Assembly (NCBI GenBank): GCA_034509425.1
Contig: JAVTVJ010000130.1
Span: forward strand, 4,457,501 to 4,521,500
DNA: 64,000 nucleotides
Reading direction: 5' to 3'
From: Eopsaltria australis
Lineage: Eukaryota; Chordata; Aves; Passeriformes; Petroicidae
Under the pieces are notes generated by a model, which was not told the origin of the DNA, made no database searches, and worked only from the letters and a program-made list of their open reading frames with translations. Of the stretch, positions 22,860 to 34,337 are shown piece after piece (the stretch's first letter is position 1; each line of letters begins with the position of its first letter). Position numbers and translations under genes: made by a program.

Positions 22860-23160
22860 AAGAGCTCCGAAGATGCCTGTCCCTGCTCCGGAGCTCATAT
22901 GGGCAGCGCGCAGCGACCCTGCAATGCTGGGGAGGGAGAGTTTCCAGGCATCGGCATGTTTGTTCCCCCCTCAGCCCTTTCCTTCGGTTACTGCTGACTC
23001 ACGCAGGTTGGGGGAACGATCGAGGCCGGGCGGTGAGGCGAGGAGCCCAAGGAAAAGCCCCGGCGGGGAGCGATGCCACGGGGCTTGGCAGTGGGTGAGG
23101 AAATCAGCCACATGCAGACAAAATGCGGTCAAGCAGCCGCCCCACGCAGAGGATGTCCCT
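22860..23160. other. CpG-richer patch
   Basis: The sequence contains runs such as GCAGCGCGCAGCGACC, ACGATCGAGGCCGGGCGG and CCCCGGCGGGGAGCGATG, standing out from CpG-poor flanks. It is too small and has too few promoter motifs to call a promoter. GC-rich repeat-free sequence in a bird genome is an adequate explanation. Confidence 0.35.
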
Positions 23161-23248
23161 TACGCTCATTAGCATTGTGTTTGGAGCAGAGCTTATCAAA
23201 AAGCAGCCAACAGACAGAATCTGTGGTTTGCGCTTTCTGGCGTTCCCC

Positions 23249-23301
23249 TTTTTTTTTTTCCTACTCTCTTGTTTTCCTTTTTTTTTTTTTTTTTTTTTTT
23301 T
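23249..23301. repeat. Two poly(T) tracts
   Basis: An 11-nt T run (23249-23259) and a 24-nt T run (23278-23301) flank CCTACTCTCTTGTTTTCC. The longer tract is followed by GTATTTTTTTCCAG, which is acceptor-like, but no exon is visible beyond it. This may be the remnant of an old retrotransposon tail in minus orientation, or simple slippage. Confidence 0.8.
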
Positions 23302-24154
23302 GTATTTTTTTCCAGAGGGTTTCTAAAGGGATGTAATCCACTCTGTTTTTATTGCCGTTGCCTCTGGACGTGCTGCAGCTCCAGCCAGCAGTTATTCCAG
23401 CCTCTCCAGCCTCCCTGTGAAGGTCTGTGCTGCGGCTGCTACTAAACTGTAAACCACAGGGCTTCCTTAACCCTTTGCCTTCTGCTGCTGCCCAGAGTGT
23501 GGGGACAAAGAGCCCTTCCAAAACCTAAACACTCCGGGGCTTTCTCTCAACTCCCCCAAAATATACTTTTGCACATTGATGGCTGTTCCCTTCAAAGCTG
23601 AGGGGTTGTGGATGTGCTGGCCAAGAGGAGACCCTCAGTGCTGCTGTCCCACAGGCTCCCTTGTGCCAATCCCAGTGGGCTCCGTGCATGCCCCTAATCC
23701 ATCAACTTTTCCACATGAAGCCAGAGTCCTCTCCTTGTTGCTAGAAGGCTGTGGGTACAGCCTGGTACAGGGAAAGGGTCTGAGGCTGCTCCCTCATCCC
23801 ACTCGGCAGTTTCAGTGGATTAGGGAATGTCTCTGCATCCCTCAGTGCCAACATCACTTGTGAGCCTGCCATCTCCCTGCACCTACTACAGACATCATGC
23901 CCAGCACCATCCATTTTCCTCATCTCCACTGTTTTATCCTTAAACTACACTTTTCCCTCTTGGGAACAGAAATATCTCTCTGCGAATACGGCCAGAGGTA
24001 CTTTTGGTGCACAATTGCATTTGCAAAATGCTGTCCTGGCTGTGCATGTCCCTTTCTTTACTCCACATCTCCCCATCTTCCAGAGGTGTTTGTCCCACTG
24101 TGCTCTGTGAGCCCATGGGAGAGTGCTGTCCTTCCCTGCCCCATTCCCACTGAA
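23302..24154. other. Unannotated intergenic sequence
   Basis: No gene or repeat was recognised. Open frames at 23576-23863 and 23897-24295 have no motifs, and the second runs into the adjacent CR1 element. Confidence 0.55.
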
Positions 24155-24478
24155 AATCACAGAATTACAGAATGGTTTTGGTCTGAAGGAAACTCAAGGC
24201 CCATTCAGTCCCACCCCTGCCATGGGCAGGGACACCTTCCACTATCCCAGGTTGCTCCAAGCCCCATCCAACCTGGCCTTGGACACTTCCAGTGATCCAG
24301 GAGCAGCCACAGCTTCTCTGGACAACCTGTACCAGGGCCTCACCAACCTCAGAGGGAAGAATTTTTTCCTAATAATCTAATCCAAATCTGCCCTCTTTCA
24401 GTTAAAGCCATTCCCCCTTGTCCTGTCACTCCATGCCCTGTAAACAGCCCCTCCTTGCTCAATCAATGCTTTGCTCTC
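24155..24478 (-). mobile_element. CR1 LINE, 5'-truncated, minus orientation
   Basis: Reading on the + strand, it starts with AATCACAGAATTACAGAATGG, the complement of the CR1 3' terminus. It continues with CCATGGGCAGGGACACCTTCC, ACTATCCCAGGTTGCTCCA and AACCTGGCCTTGGACACTTCC, then CTTGTCCTGTCACTCCATGC, in the correct order for an inverted CR1. The 3' end is at the low coordinate and the 5' truncation at about 24478. Similarity to the copies at 14379 and 34338 suggests the same broad subfamily. Confidence 0.95.
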
Positions 24479-24587
24479 TTGTCCATGAGGATATTTGGAA
24501 ATAATCTCCTAAAAAGGCAATCTCAAAAAGGTCCTGTTGTTACCCATATTTGTACACAGGCTTGTGAGCGACAGGATTCCTCGGGCT

Positions 24588-24800
24588 TGTCTACACGGGG
24601 ACAATTGAAATGGATGTGAAATAACTTTTAAAGTGGATTATCTAAACTGCATTACGTCCTCGTGTAGACACTGTCATTTAGAAATGAAACAGCCTTAATT
24701 TGGTTTAGCTGAATTTTGCTTTAGCAATTTAATAAAGACACTTTAAAGTCTGAGTGAGGAGTTTACACAGGGATTTAATGTAGTTTAATTAATCCACTTT
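24588..24800. mobile_element. Ancient inverted-repeat element (TGTCTACAC / GTGTAGACA termini)
   Basis: TGTCTACACGGGGA (24588-24601) faces TCCTCGTGTAGACA (24657-24670) with one mismatch. A second, longer inversion pairs about 24630-24672 (AAAGTGGATTA...GTGTAGACACT) with about 24759-24800 (GTTTACACAGGG...AATCCACTTT), roughly three-quarters identical as reverse complements. This architecture suggests a nonautonomous DNA transposon or composite palindromic repeat of deep age, with sister arms repeated. I cannot assign a family name with certainty. No transposase is present. Confidence 0.6.
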
Positions 24801-24805
24801 AAATT

Positions 24806-27800
24806 CACAATTTTAATTAATTAGAATGAACTTTCCTTGAGTCTTTCCCCTGGTGAGATAGGGCATGGCATTCCCAGCCACCTGGCCTGATGACCTGGTG
24901 ATCTAGGACTCAGAAGAGCTGTTGCTATGATGCCTGAGTGATCCAGCCCTCAGAGCTGGGTATATAAAGAAAGTAATTTAAAAATCCTCCTGGTCTGGCC
25001 ACGGCCGGGAAGTCCTTCCCTGCAGTAAATTACCTCTGGAGAACCCAAGTTCCTGCTGTAATGAGCCAGCATCCTCCCAAGTGCTTTAGGTTCTTGTGTT
25101 GCCCATGAAATCATCAGCAGAAGCATCTGTCTGATGTGAAAGGGATTTGGGAAGATGTGGCCCAAAACAGGGTAGGGCACAAGAGCCTCCTTCAGCTCAG
25201 CAAGCACCATGCACTGACCACGGACAGGGTTCCAGTTTCTTACCCAGCGTACACTGTGGTTTTGCAATATTGGCAAACCCACAAAACACTTTCTGTGTAG
25301 GAGAACAGCACCTGGGCTCGGGCTGGTCAGGGCTGCAGAGCTCCCCTTGTGCCTGGTTATTTATGATCAGGAGAAGTGCCTGCTGGACTCCCTGTGCAGG
25401 TGACCTCTCCTCTAGATGCTGGCCTTGCCCTGGGTCTTCTCATCATCAGCCTTCATCTCCCCAAGCCCGCTGGCAAGGGTGGAATTTGTAGAGGGCTTTT
25501 TGTGGTGCAGTTTGCACAGAAGTTTCTTTCTGTGAATTTGAAGATCTTGCTCAGCTCTCCAAGAGCTCTTCAGTCCCCTCTCAGCTCTGCAGCTCCCTTG
25601 GGGTTTGCTTTGTACGGGACCCCTTGGTGCGCTGGCCTTGACACCCACCCCATGTCCTCCTGTCTAAGCCCCACAGCCCTCTCCCATCCTTGGAAAATCC
25701 TCCAGCAGCATAAGGTCCATCCATGGCTGTGTTTTTTTTGGGCTATGATCTATGCAGGCTTTCCAGGAGCTGTTAGGGATCGTGAAAGGTGAAGCAGCGA
25801 AGGGGCAGATGAGTGGGGCTGAAGTGTCTAGTAAATTAAGAAGCTTACTGACACCAAGCAAGGGGTTTGGCACTTTTGAAATCCTTTTACAATTTTGGCC
25901 ACTTTAAAAATCCTATTTAAACTTTGCAGCCAGGGTGCTGGCAGTGCTGTTGGTGGCAGGGATTGCTGCCTATGCTCGCTCTCCAGCACATGGCCTGGAG
26001 CATCCTCACTCCTGCTCTCTGCCCAGCACACCAGAGCTGGGCACAGCCCAGCCTTGGTTCGTAAACACTAAACTGCTTTTTAGGATTGCTAAGCCAGTGC
26101 CAAAACCCAACACAGCTTTGCTCGTAGTCTCCATGGCACTCCCTTGATGCCACAGTCCAGTGTGATGTCACTGATTGGAGAAGGGATCTGCCACCAAGTG
26201 CAAGCTCAGAAGTGCCAATTTTGATTAAAAACTTCTCTTTTGCAGTGCATGGGGTTTATGTGTGGCTGAAAGGAGATGGGGAAGAACATTCCTTGGCTCT
26301 GGCACTTGGATGTCTCTAGGCTAAACAATGTAGGGGAAGTTTTCTGTTGTTAAATGCTTGGTAATCGTGTGTATTCTAAATTTAGGGTTAGTCCATTTTC
26401 TCTGTCATATGAGGGGACAAGGGAGGCAAAACCAAATTGTTGGCAAGCATTTGGGTAGAGACAGCCTTCCTAACAGCCATAAAAAGATTGTCTTTGATAG
26501 GGATTTTGTTATTTCACTGTTGAAGTCATTATAAGGGAAGATCTCGTATCACTGTAGTTAGCCACCAGATTAGCTATTCATATATTTTATTGGTAAAAAA
26601 TATGACAGGGGATTATTGTGTGAGAACTTTGTGGAAACGAAAAGAGATAAAAGCAGTTTAACTGTCAGTACATTATGGCTGTGGTTAGCTCTGCATAGTG
26701 TTACTGGATGGAAGGAGACCGGGTCTCTGAGGACTGCGGTTTTTCTCTTAGATAGACGTGGACCACGTCAGGGCTTGATGAGAGGCACGAGCTCAGGTAG
26801 CTGAAAGAGGAGAGGCTGAAAATGAAAAAGAGTTTGGTGTGGCCAAAGAGATGGAGACATTGAGGGAAGTCAGCATTGTCCCCATGTTTGTGCAGAGGAC
26901 AAGTCCCCATCCTGCTGCAAAAGGGCTCTTGACCACATGGATGTGGAAGATGGTGGCAATCATTGCATTTCTTCTGCCTTCTTTGCACATGCTTCCTGGG
27001 GTTTTTCACCTCCATTTTCCCCATTTCTCCATGTTTTTGGCTGCAGACATTCAGAAGTCTTGGACAAATGGCTGTGGTAAACATACAAATTGGCTGCACA
27101 GAGAGCACAAGGGGAGCACACACGGAGCTGCCGCAGCAGCACGCTCCATGTCCATCTGCACAGCACATGTGCACCAGGGCTGAGGCACCGCATTGCTCCT
27201 GGGGTGGGACATGCAGCCTGGCCACCCAGCTGCTCCTCTGGAGCAGGTTGAAATGTGATTGTCACAAGAAGATCTGTTTTGGAGCAATCCTAGATGGGAA
27301 AGGCTTGAGACTCCTCTGCATGGCTGCTGGGAGCCTTGGCAGAGGTGGACCATCATGATGAGGAGGTGAGTGGGCTGCAGAGGAAGTGCCCAGGGTGGAG
27401 GTCCTGCTTTGTGTCTAGCTCAGCTGGAGTGCAGGAGAATGGATAATGAGATTCAGGAGAGCTCTTGGTTTGGGAGTTCAGGAGGCATGGTTGGGTCCAT
27501 GCTCTTCATAAGACGCTCACACCAGTGCTTTATAGAAGATACAGAGATGCTGTGTTGCTAAGATGCCTTCATCACTGCCTTCACCATCATTCTCACTGGT
27601 GGTGCAGGATTAAATTCTCAATTTGTGGCTTCCCTTCCATGAAATCAAACTGTACCACACCTAAGGCTCATACTGTACCTTGTTTAGAGTCCTATCTGAC
27701 TGTGTTGCCATCCATCCGTGCTCCTCCTGAGGGAAACTGCAAAGTCCCGCTGCACCCCATGGGCTGTGCTGTTTATAGTTTGCAGGTTTGGACACTTCAA

Positions 27801-28539
27801 TGTCTTGATCGGTCCTGCTTTGCATGCCAAAGTGTTTTCATTAGCACAGCATTCATGCATGTGAGATTGTCGCTAACTGATATAATTAACCAGGATGTCA
27901 AAGGCTATTTGTTTATTGCATATGCAATGGCTTTTCTGGAGTCAGAAGCCCTTTCTGCTGACACCATGTGAATGGGAACATGCTAAACTCGAGGAATAGC
28001 ACTGAGCTAGAGGTGGAAGTTAGGAACAATGATTGTACTTAAAAGAAGCAAAAATAATAATGCAGGTTTGAATGGGTTTGAGTAGGCATGATCAGTGTGT
28101 GGAGAAAGGAAAACAAGGATGAGGAAAAAAATACTTTGTCGGATAATTCCCCCCCTTCAATTACTATTATTATATGAGAATATAATGTTATTCAGAAACA
28201 CAGGTGTTGACTCTCTCAGGTGGATTGAATGACAGTTCTTTGGGCTTTCTGTATATCATATCTGTTTGACATAATTTTGGACATCTGCACAGTTTCTAAG
28301 AGATCTTGTCAGGAAATCTTTCGTTTTACTTGTTTATAAGTAAATATTGCTGGGGGGGGGTGGTCCTCACAGCAGGACTCAGCAGTTCCTATATTGTGAA
28401 ATGTGAATTGTAGCATTCATGTGTTAAGTATTAAAATGTGTAGTTTGTAACATAAAGATGGGGAGTCACATTCATAAAGGTCTGAGGAAGTTCTGTGGGT
28501 TGATAGTGGATTGTGTCCCAACAAATCTGTGGGCTGCTG
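24806..28539. other. Unannotated intergenic sequence
   Basis: No gene is supported. Several open frames of 130-175 codons (25376-25792 +, 26701-27225 -, 27465-27971 +) overlap frames on the other strand and show no domain, start context or splice pairs. A G-tract of 9 lies at about 28351-28360. 26.3-26.7 and 27.8-28.4 kb are AT-richer and featureless. Confidence 0.5.
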
Positions 28540-29560
28540 CTGTAGAGACCCAATTATCTGCCATAGACAGCTCAGTGATTGTCAGAACTTCTTTTCCCCT
28601 TGTGTTGGAGGTATCCCAAAATCCTCATTTAGGCTTCCTCCTCTACACCTTCCAAATCATTTGTTTCTGCTCCCCTGGTTTCAGCTCCTGTAATGCCCAG
28701 TCCATTGCTCCCATTCTGCTCTGCTTCCCTCAGCTCAGTCCCACAGCTCAGCCCCTTTCCATAGCTGCTTCTGCTGCAGCAGTTAAACCATTAGCACTAT
28801 TTAACACCATCAAAAATTACTTTCTTGCTTCCTCCTCGTCCCATTGCTGCTTCTTCTCCTTCCTTCAGTCACTGGAATCACTGCCAGTGGATGGCCAAAA
28901 TCAGGGCTGCGTCTTTGACTTCTTGTTCTGCAAACATGCAAACAATCTGTACCCCCCTGTCTCTAGCCTTGCCCATCCCTCAACACATGACTGCTCTTTT
29001 TCACTAGTCCTGGCTGCTGCAAAGCTGTAAATTCCATGGCCTGGATTTTCTCAGTCTCTTCCATCTACACTGTTTCATATTGATGCTGGATTTGATTCCT
29101 GGCCTTTGACCTTGGCTATGCTGTCCCTCAGAGCATCACCCAGCTGCATTCTCCCTTTACACTCACACATCTATTCACCAATGTCCTTTGCCCTGCCCTC
29201 TCTCCCTTCTCTCTCTGCTCCAGCCATCCTTGTCCCTTGGTTCAGATTCCCTCTTAGTCTTCCTCACTCATCACCTTCCCTGACCTGTCTGGTTCTTTTC
29301 CATCCGGGGTGCATCCTCAGGACCCTCATGTCCCGCATGTCTTTGGGTCACAGGGGCTGTCCGTGACACTGCACCTCATAAAGAAAAACCCCATATGCTG
29401 TGTATCTGTGCATTCCTCTCCCTGTTAACTTTTCACCTGCTCCCTCTTAGCACTTTGTTGTTGTCTTTGGCTTATCTTGCACTGTAATCTCTGCAGGGCA
29501 CTGTGGTCTGTGTGTTCCTATAATTCATACCGTGCCTGCTGCAATGCAGCCTTTGCGCTG
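28540..29560 (+). mobile_element. Possible ancient L3/L2-like LINE 3' region, sense orientation
   Basis: A kilobase of pyrimidine-rich sequence (TCCCTCAGCTCAGTCCC, CCTCTCTCCCTTCTCTCTC) ends in CTGTAATCTCTGCAGGGCAC, then TGTGTGTTCCTATAATTCAT and CCTGCTGCAATGCAGCC. The end resembles the tail of ancient amniote CR1/L3-type LINEs, whose typical form is TTGTAAGCTCTTTGGGGCAGGGACTG with TGTACAGCGCCTAGCACAATG. The 190-codon open frame at 28458-29030 then reflects pyrimidine-rich repeat sequence and not a gene. Divergence is high, so the family is uncertain. Confidence 0.35.
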
Positions 29561-30605
29561 TCGGATACATGGGAACATTCCTAATGCAAACAACTAATAG
29601 CTAGGAAGGGAGTTAAAAAATTAGAAAGGACTCCAAGCCCATGTCACATATTCTCTTGCAAGGAATGGGGAAAAAAATTGTTTATTCTGGCCCCAAATTT
29701 TAATCACCCAAGGGCTGTTAAGATAAAAATAGTCAGTTCTGCCTTCTGTTTATGGTATACTTGGTTGAGTGCAAGCCAATTTTGAAGCTGAACATACTGT
29801 CTGCTATTTTTGCTTGATTTTAGATTCCACATTTTAAATAGTTTCTTTAACAAGAAGCATATTTTCACTGATACAAACTTAGCTTGAGGAGAAGCATCCT
29901 GAAGTTCCAGCCATATTGAAGATCAGTGAAATGTAGTAAACTCTGGTTTTAAGGGTTTTGTTTTCTCCAAGAGCTGAAATGAAGAGTGTGTTCTGGCAAC
30001 AAGTGCTGGCACGTTGTTCATTAAAAGCTCTCTTCCGAGCCTTGGTTCCCACACACATGTGCCCTCATTCTTCAGCGGAGCTTCCAGGCAATGGCATTGG
30101 CAGTGCTCTAGTCTGATCTTCAGCCATACAATTTGTCTTAATTGTCTACTAGCATCTAGGCAAGACTTAGCTCACGGGTGGCCACAGCAAGGGGCCACAT
30201 GCAAACCGATGAGCTTCTTAATGTGGCCTGCCCGGCAATCGGATGATTTAATTATCTGTGCCCGTCGTAGGCTGCCTGGCTGCTCCCCATCCCGCCTGCC
30301 CTCAGGCACGGCGGGCTTAACCACATGCAGCCATGGGGGCAGCTGCATTTGATCTTCCTCGCCAACGCCAGGGTCCAGCCCTGACAACAGCCTCTCTGTT
30401 CGGCGCTTTCTCTCCCCTTCTTTCTTTTTCCGCTTCGTTTGGCACCATGCCCCCGGCATCATTTGTGTGTACGGGAGGATGGGAGAGTTGGATGGCAAAA
30501 ACTTAGAACATGGAGTTGGGTGTTGACAATCCCAATGATTAATTGATCCTCTGAGGATCCAAGATGATTTGCTGAAGCATCAATAATAGAAATCCTGTCA
30601 TTATA
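29561..30605. other. Unannotated intergenic sequence
   Basis: No gene was recognised. 29.57-30.0 kb is AT-rich; 30.2-30.45 kb is GC-richer with no motif. Confidence 0.55.
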
Positions 30606-30705
30606 CACTATTTACTTGGTCTTTCTGCGGGAAGACATCCTGTCTCACTATGTGTCTACATCGTGTGTCTTGCACAGGGCCAGTCTGCAGCTCCCAGGGC
30701 ATGAA
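30606..30705 (+). mobile_element. L3-like LINE tail
   Basis: GCGGGAAGACATCCTGTCTC, ACTATGTGTCTACATCGTGT and CTTGCACAGGGCCAGTC align in order with the ancient amniote LINE tail GGGCAGGGACTGTCTCTTAC / TATGTGTGTGTACAGCGCC / TAGCACAATGGGGCC. Only the terminal ~100 bp is recognisable. Confidence 0.45.
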
Positions 30706-31540
30706 GGACTGGGCTGTCACCCACAAACTTTCTGCCATCACACGGTGCTCTCACGTGTTGTAGAAAAATAGAGCATGCCCAGTACGTTGATACTTTTCAA
30801 AATTGACTCAGCAAAGCCCTTCGCTCCCAGTACTTCTGGAGAAAAGGTCAATCCCCTTAAACTAGCAGGGAACACTAAGATTGGGCTGGGGCTGGGTGGG
30901 ATGTGGAAAGCAGAGGGGCCACAGTCCACTGCCTGGGACATTCCCCTGTTGGAGAACTGTTGGGACACTTGTGGCATTTGCCTGTAGCTTTTCCTGCTCC
31001 TGCCACATGTCAAGTAAGGGCAGGAGGTGGTGTGAGAGAAGCAGTAGGATCAGGATGACCTCGTGCCCGGGGCAGAGATCAGGGATGTCCCTGAGGATGA
31101 CCTCCTGCCATCCTGATCTCTTCTTATCTGCCCAGGTTGAAATGCAGCTACTTGGCTGACTTGCTGCTACCTGGGAAGGCAGCTCTGCTACCTGTGAGCA
31201 AGGAAAGGAAAGTAGGTGACACCCAGGCTGGAAGAGCTGATCTGCTCTGCGTCAGGGGCTCTCCCCACCTCACCCTGGCGTGCTCTTCCTTCCCAGAACC
31301 CATTCTGATGATGATGGTTGTATTGCCTTACTGCAGGGTGGTCTCAGCTCCAGTGCTTGTAGTGTTTGTAGTGTTTGTAAGCTCCTCTCTGCATGTAAGT
31401 CTCATATTGATTGCTCCTCATGGGAGCATCTCAAAGGCTTTGGGAGCCATGAATAATGCTTCAAGATTCTAGTCTCTACCGTGATCAGGGTCTCACTGCC
31501 CTGCTGGCTCTTGATACTCCAAACATGGAGTATTCCAGTA
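30706..31540. other. Unannotated intergenic sequence with a small inverted/direct repeat
   Basis: GATCAGGATG (31048-31057) faces CATCCTGATC (31109-31118), and GGATGACCTC occurs twice in between. A TAGTGTTTG unit is duplicated near 31359-31378. No gene was recognised. Confidence 0.5.
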
Positions 31541-31580
31541 TCATGGAATCTTTAGAATTGTTGGGAAAAGGAGAGGTGGC
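31541..31580 (-). mobile_element. CR1 LINE 3' terminal fragment, minus orientation
   Basis: TCATGGAATCTTTAGAATTG followed by TTGGGAAAAGG resembles the inverted terminus of a different CR1 subfamily (TCATAGAATTGTTAAGTTTGGAAAAG). Only about 40 bp can be assigned. It lies 40 bp from the larger CR1 copy but is a separate insertion or an older duplicate tail. Confidence 0.5.
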
Positions 31581-31620
31581 CAACAGCACCATGCAGATGC
31601 TTCCCAGGGCTGAGTGCACT

Positions 31621-31885
31621 TCATAGAATGGTTTGGGTTGGGAGGGACCTTAAAACTCATCTTGTTCCATCCCATACCATAGGCAGGAACACCTTCCACT
31701 AGAACAGGTAACTCCAAATCCCGTCCATCCTGGCCTTTAACACTTCCAGGAATTTGGCATCCACAACTTCCCTGGACGACCTGTGCGAGTGCCTCATCAC
31801 CCTCATAATAAAGAATTTCTAATATCTAATCTAAATTTCTCCTCTTTTAGTTTAATACTGTTTCCCCTTTTCCTATCACTATCTG
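31621..31885 (-). mobile_element. CR1 LINE, 5'-truncated, minus orientation
   Basis: It begins TCATAGAATGGTTTGGGTTG and GGAGGGACCTTAAAACTCAT. It continues through GGCAGGAACACCTTCCACTA, CCTGGCCTTTAACACTTCC and GGACGACCTGTGCGAGTGCC, and ends in the CCTTTTCCTATCACTA segment that corresponds to CCTTGTCCTGTCACTA. It is more diverged than the copy at 24155. It is followed by an A-rich AAAAAAACCAAAAAAATCCC tract. Confidence 0.95.
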
Positions 31886-32346
31886 CTTGTGTGAAAAAAA
31901 CCAAAAAAATCCCAAACACTTCCACAGCTCTATGCCAAGGTGGAATTTTATCCAGGGATTTTGTGGTATTTTTCATCTGTACTAAGTGTAGGGGAGTCAA
32001 ACATTTTCAGGTGGTGTCACTCTCTAATGCTTAGCCAAGAAAGGCTGTTCTTTGGGTAGTTAATGCATCTCAGACCTGCTGGTAGAATATAAAGTCTTAA
32101 GCATTATTAATGCTTTAGCAGACACCTCAGGAAGCATTCATACTCCTCTCTTCATTTTGCTTTCATGCAGGACGGTGCCTGGGGTGAAAGTATTTCACAG
32201 AGTTGGGAAAAGGGCATCAAAAGTGCTTGTGTCTGCCAGGCACTGAGAATATTTTATTCTTTCATTGGTGTGGCTCGAGTTCAGCTCCTGGATCCTGCCC
32301 ACTGGGTTGTTTTGATGTGTTTCACTTTCTGAAAAAAGTGATAGTT
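31886..32346. other. Unannotated sequence between two CR1 copies
   Basis: It starts with an A-with-CC tract (31893-31912). The first part may be a decayed extension of the preceding CR1. The rest has no recognisable feature. Confidence 0.5.
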
Positions 32347-32520
32347 TTGGAACAGACTGCCCAGGGAAGTGGTGGAATCAGCGTCCCTGAAAGTGTTCAA
32401 AAACCATGTCGGATGTGGTGGTTGGGGACATGGGTTAGTGGTGGGCTTGGCAGAGCTGGAGGAACAGTTGGACTCGATGATCTTAGAGGGCTTTTCCAAC
32501 CTTAATGATTCCATGATTCT
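32347..32520 (+). mobile_element. CR1 LINE, 5'-truncated, sense orientation (different subfamily)
   Basis: TTGGAACAGACTGCCCAGGG and AAGTGGTGGAATCAGCGTCC lead to GAAAGTGTTCAAAAACCATG. The 3' end is GTTGGACTCGATGATCTTAG, then GGCTTTTCCAACCTTAATGA and TTCCATGATTCT. The CCTTAATGATT terminus distinguishes it from the CCCAAACCATTCT-ending copies elsewhere in the window, so at least two CR1 lineages inserted here. Confidence 0.95.
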
Positions 32521-32934
32521 GAAAATAGTGTTGAGTCACAGCCAGATTAGGGATGCTCGTCCCATGCACTTCTTCTATGTCTCTGGAAGCTCTCTCTGCA
32601 CAGATCTTCAGCTTGCCAGCCCAGCCATGCCTAGGGGGAAGGTGGCTGCATGTCCCCAGGGCATGCTGGCCACTGTGCCATGGTGTGCCCCACGTCCTGT
32701 GCAGGTCCCAGCTGCGTTCCCTGCTGTCACCTCCTCCACAGCCCCCAAATTATCCCGCTGCATGGCGTGCGAGGCACGAACAAACCTGCAACAGAGACAT
32801 GGGATGGCAGGACGGGACAGCTGATTTTAATTATTTTATATATAAATAACTTGCAGATAGTTTGCAAGTTTGGCAATAGCTGGCGGCGTAGCAATGTGAC
32901 CTTGTTACTCTTACCCCATTCCTCCGGGTGTTTG
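32521..32934. other. Unannotated intergenic sequence
   Basis: No gene was recognised. Overlapping + strand open frames in all three frames between 32553 and 33057 indicate low stop density, not coding. Confidence 0.5.
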
Positions 32935-33010
32935 TCTCACTCACTTGTTTTTCCGTGTCTTAAATTAGATTGCAAGTGCTCAGGGAAGAGGCTGGGCCTG
33001 CCCCTGCCCT
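32935..33010 (+). mobile_element. L3-like LINE tail
   Basis: CCGTGTCTTAAATTAGATTG, CAAGTGCTCAGGGAAGAGGC and TGGGCCTGCCCCTGCCCTGC match the ancient tail form GTGTCTTATTTAGATTGTAAGCTCTTTGGGGCAGGGGCTG. The element is sense on +. Only the tail is visible. Confidence 0.45.
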
Positions 33011-34337
33011 GCACGGCCCCACAGTCCCACGGCAGCAACAACAGCAAGAAGGGATAAGACATCAGATTTGGGATCTGCTGAGTCCCTGGGGATGTGAAAG
33101 CCCTGAGTGTTGTGTTTTTCCCCGGGATGATGCGGTCAGTCCCCATCCTCCAGCTCCACATGAGGCTCTTTGCTGGCGGCCGGGCACAAAGCAGGGGCTG
33201 CTGCATCATTCCAGAGGGATGTAGGCATGAGGAGGGGGACGGGTGTCCTGGATTTTAGCACTTTGGGGAGTTTATTAGTGTTGACAGTGTGTGAACTTGA
33301 CATCCTTTGTAATAATGCGGTTTTAAAATCTGCATTATTCATGCGCGCTGTTTGAATACAGGCCCACTGTGTAAGTTCGGGAGGAAAATTAATTAAATAA
33401 ATGTCAGCATCCTTGAAGAGCACGTGAGATTTCACATTGCAGGATAACAGCTCCGGCTGCTTTAACCACCAAAGGGAGTAAAGGGTGGGAAGGGGAAGAT
33501 CTGCACTTAGGTGAATAGACTTTCCCTCACTGATTCCTGAGGAAAGCTGAAAAGATTAGAAAGAAATTAGTTCAGCCACACAGATCACTAATATTTCATG
33601 GTTTTATTAATAATCGTCATTTGTGCTACTATTTATTTATATACACTGGATAGTTCTGAATGATTTTATCCCAGGAAACACCCATTTACTCTTAGGCTAA
33701 GGTTTAAAATTAAAGCATAGAGCAGATGGCTGAGGATGCACTGGCTGGATAAACCAGACAACTGCACCAGTGGGTGGAAAGGGAATTACATCCATGAATA
33801 TTCTTTGCAAGAGTAATGGATAGTTATAAAAGTTGTGTTTCTGCTGAAGCACCCAGCGAAGGGTGATGGGACAAATACTGACAGGATAGATGAACAGGAA
33901 ATCAAGGTTTTAAGTGAAGCTTGTAGGTATTTTTAAAGAGGAGTATTTGCCTTTAATTCTGTAGCAGGAGGCTGCACCTTTCCAGGCTGGGAGTGACAGC
34001 AGGACTGACCAGGGATGCTGTTTTGAACACAGTGCTCCTGCAGAGCAGGAAGAGGTAAAAGAGTAGGTATTGCAAGGGAAAATGCTTTGTAGTTAAAAAG
34101 TATGAAAAGAAAGAAAATTGTGCTTTTTAGGTCAAATCAGCACTTTGTTCTGGTTGCTGTAGTGGTTCTCAGAAGGAAGGGAGCAACTTCCTTCTTGTTG
34201 AAGGAAGGTATAGTTATCCAACCCTGGTGGAGATTACTGAGCTCTTACACTAAGCACTTGACTTTCTTGGGGCTTGGTGTTTACCCTCCAAATTCTTTAA
34301 TACCTGCGTGCAGGACCTTCCTAGAAAAGTGTGTTTA
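33011..34337. other. Unannotated intergenic sequence
   Basis: No gene was recognised. 33.30-33.42 and 33.56-33.95 kb are AT-rich and repeat-free (for example AATTAATTAAATAAATG near 33387) and could include conserved non-coding sequence. Confidence 0.5.

Noticed and set aside
28458..29030. 190-codon + strand open frame
   Set aside because: It lies in pyrimidine-rich sequence leading into an L3-like LINE tail; no domain or splice signals are seen.
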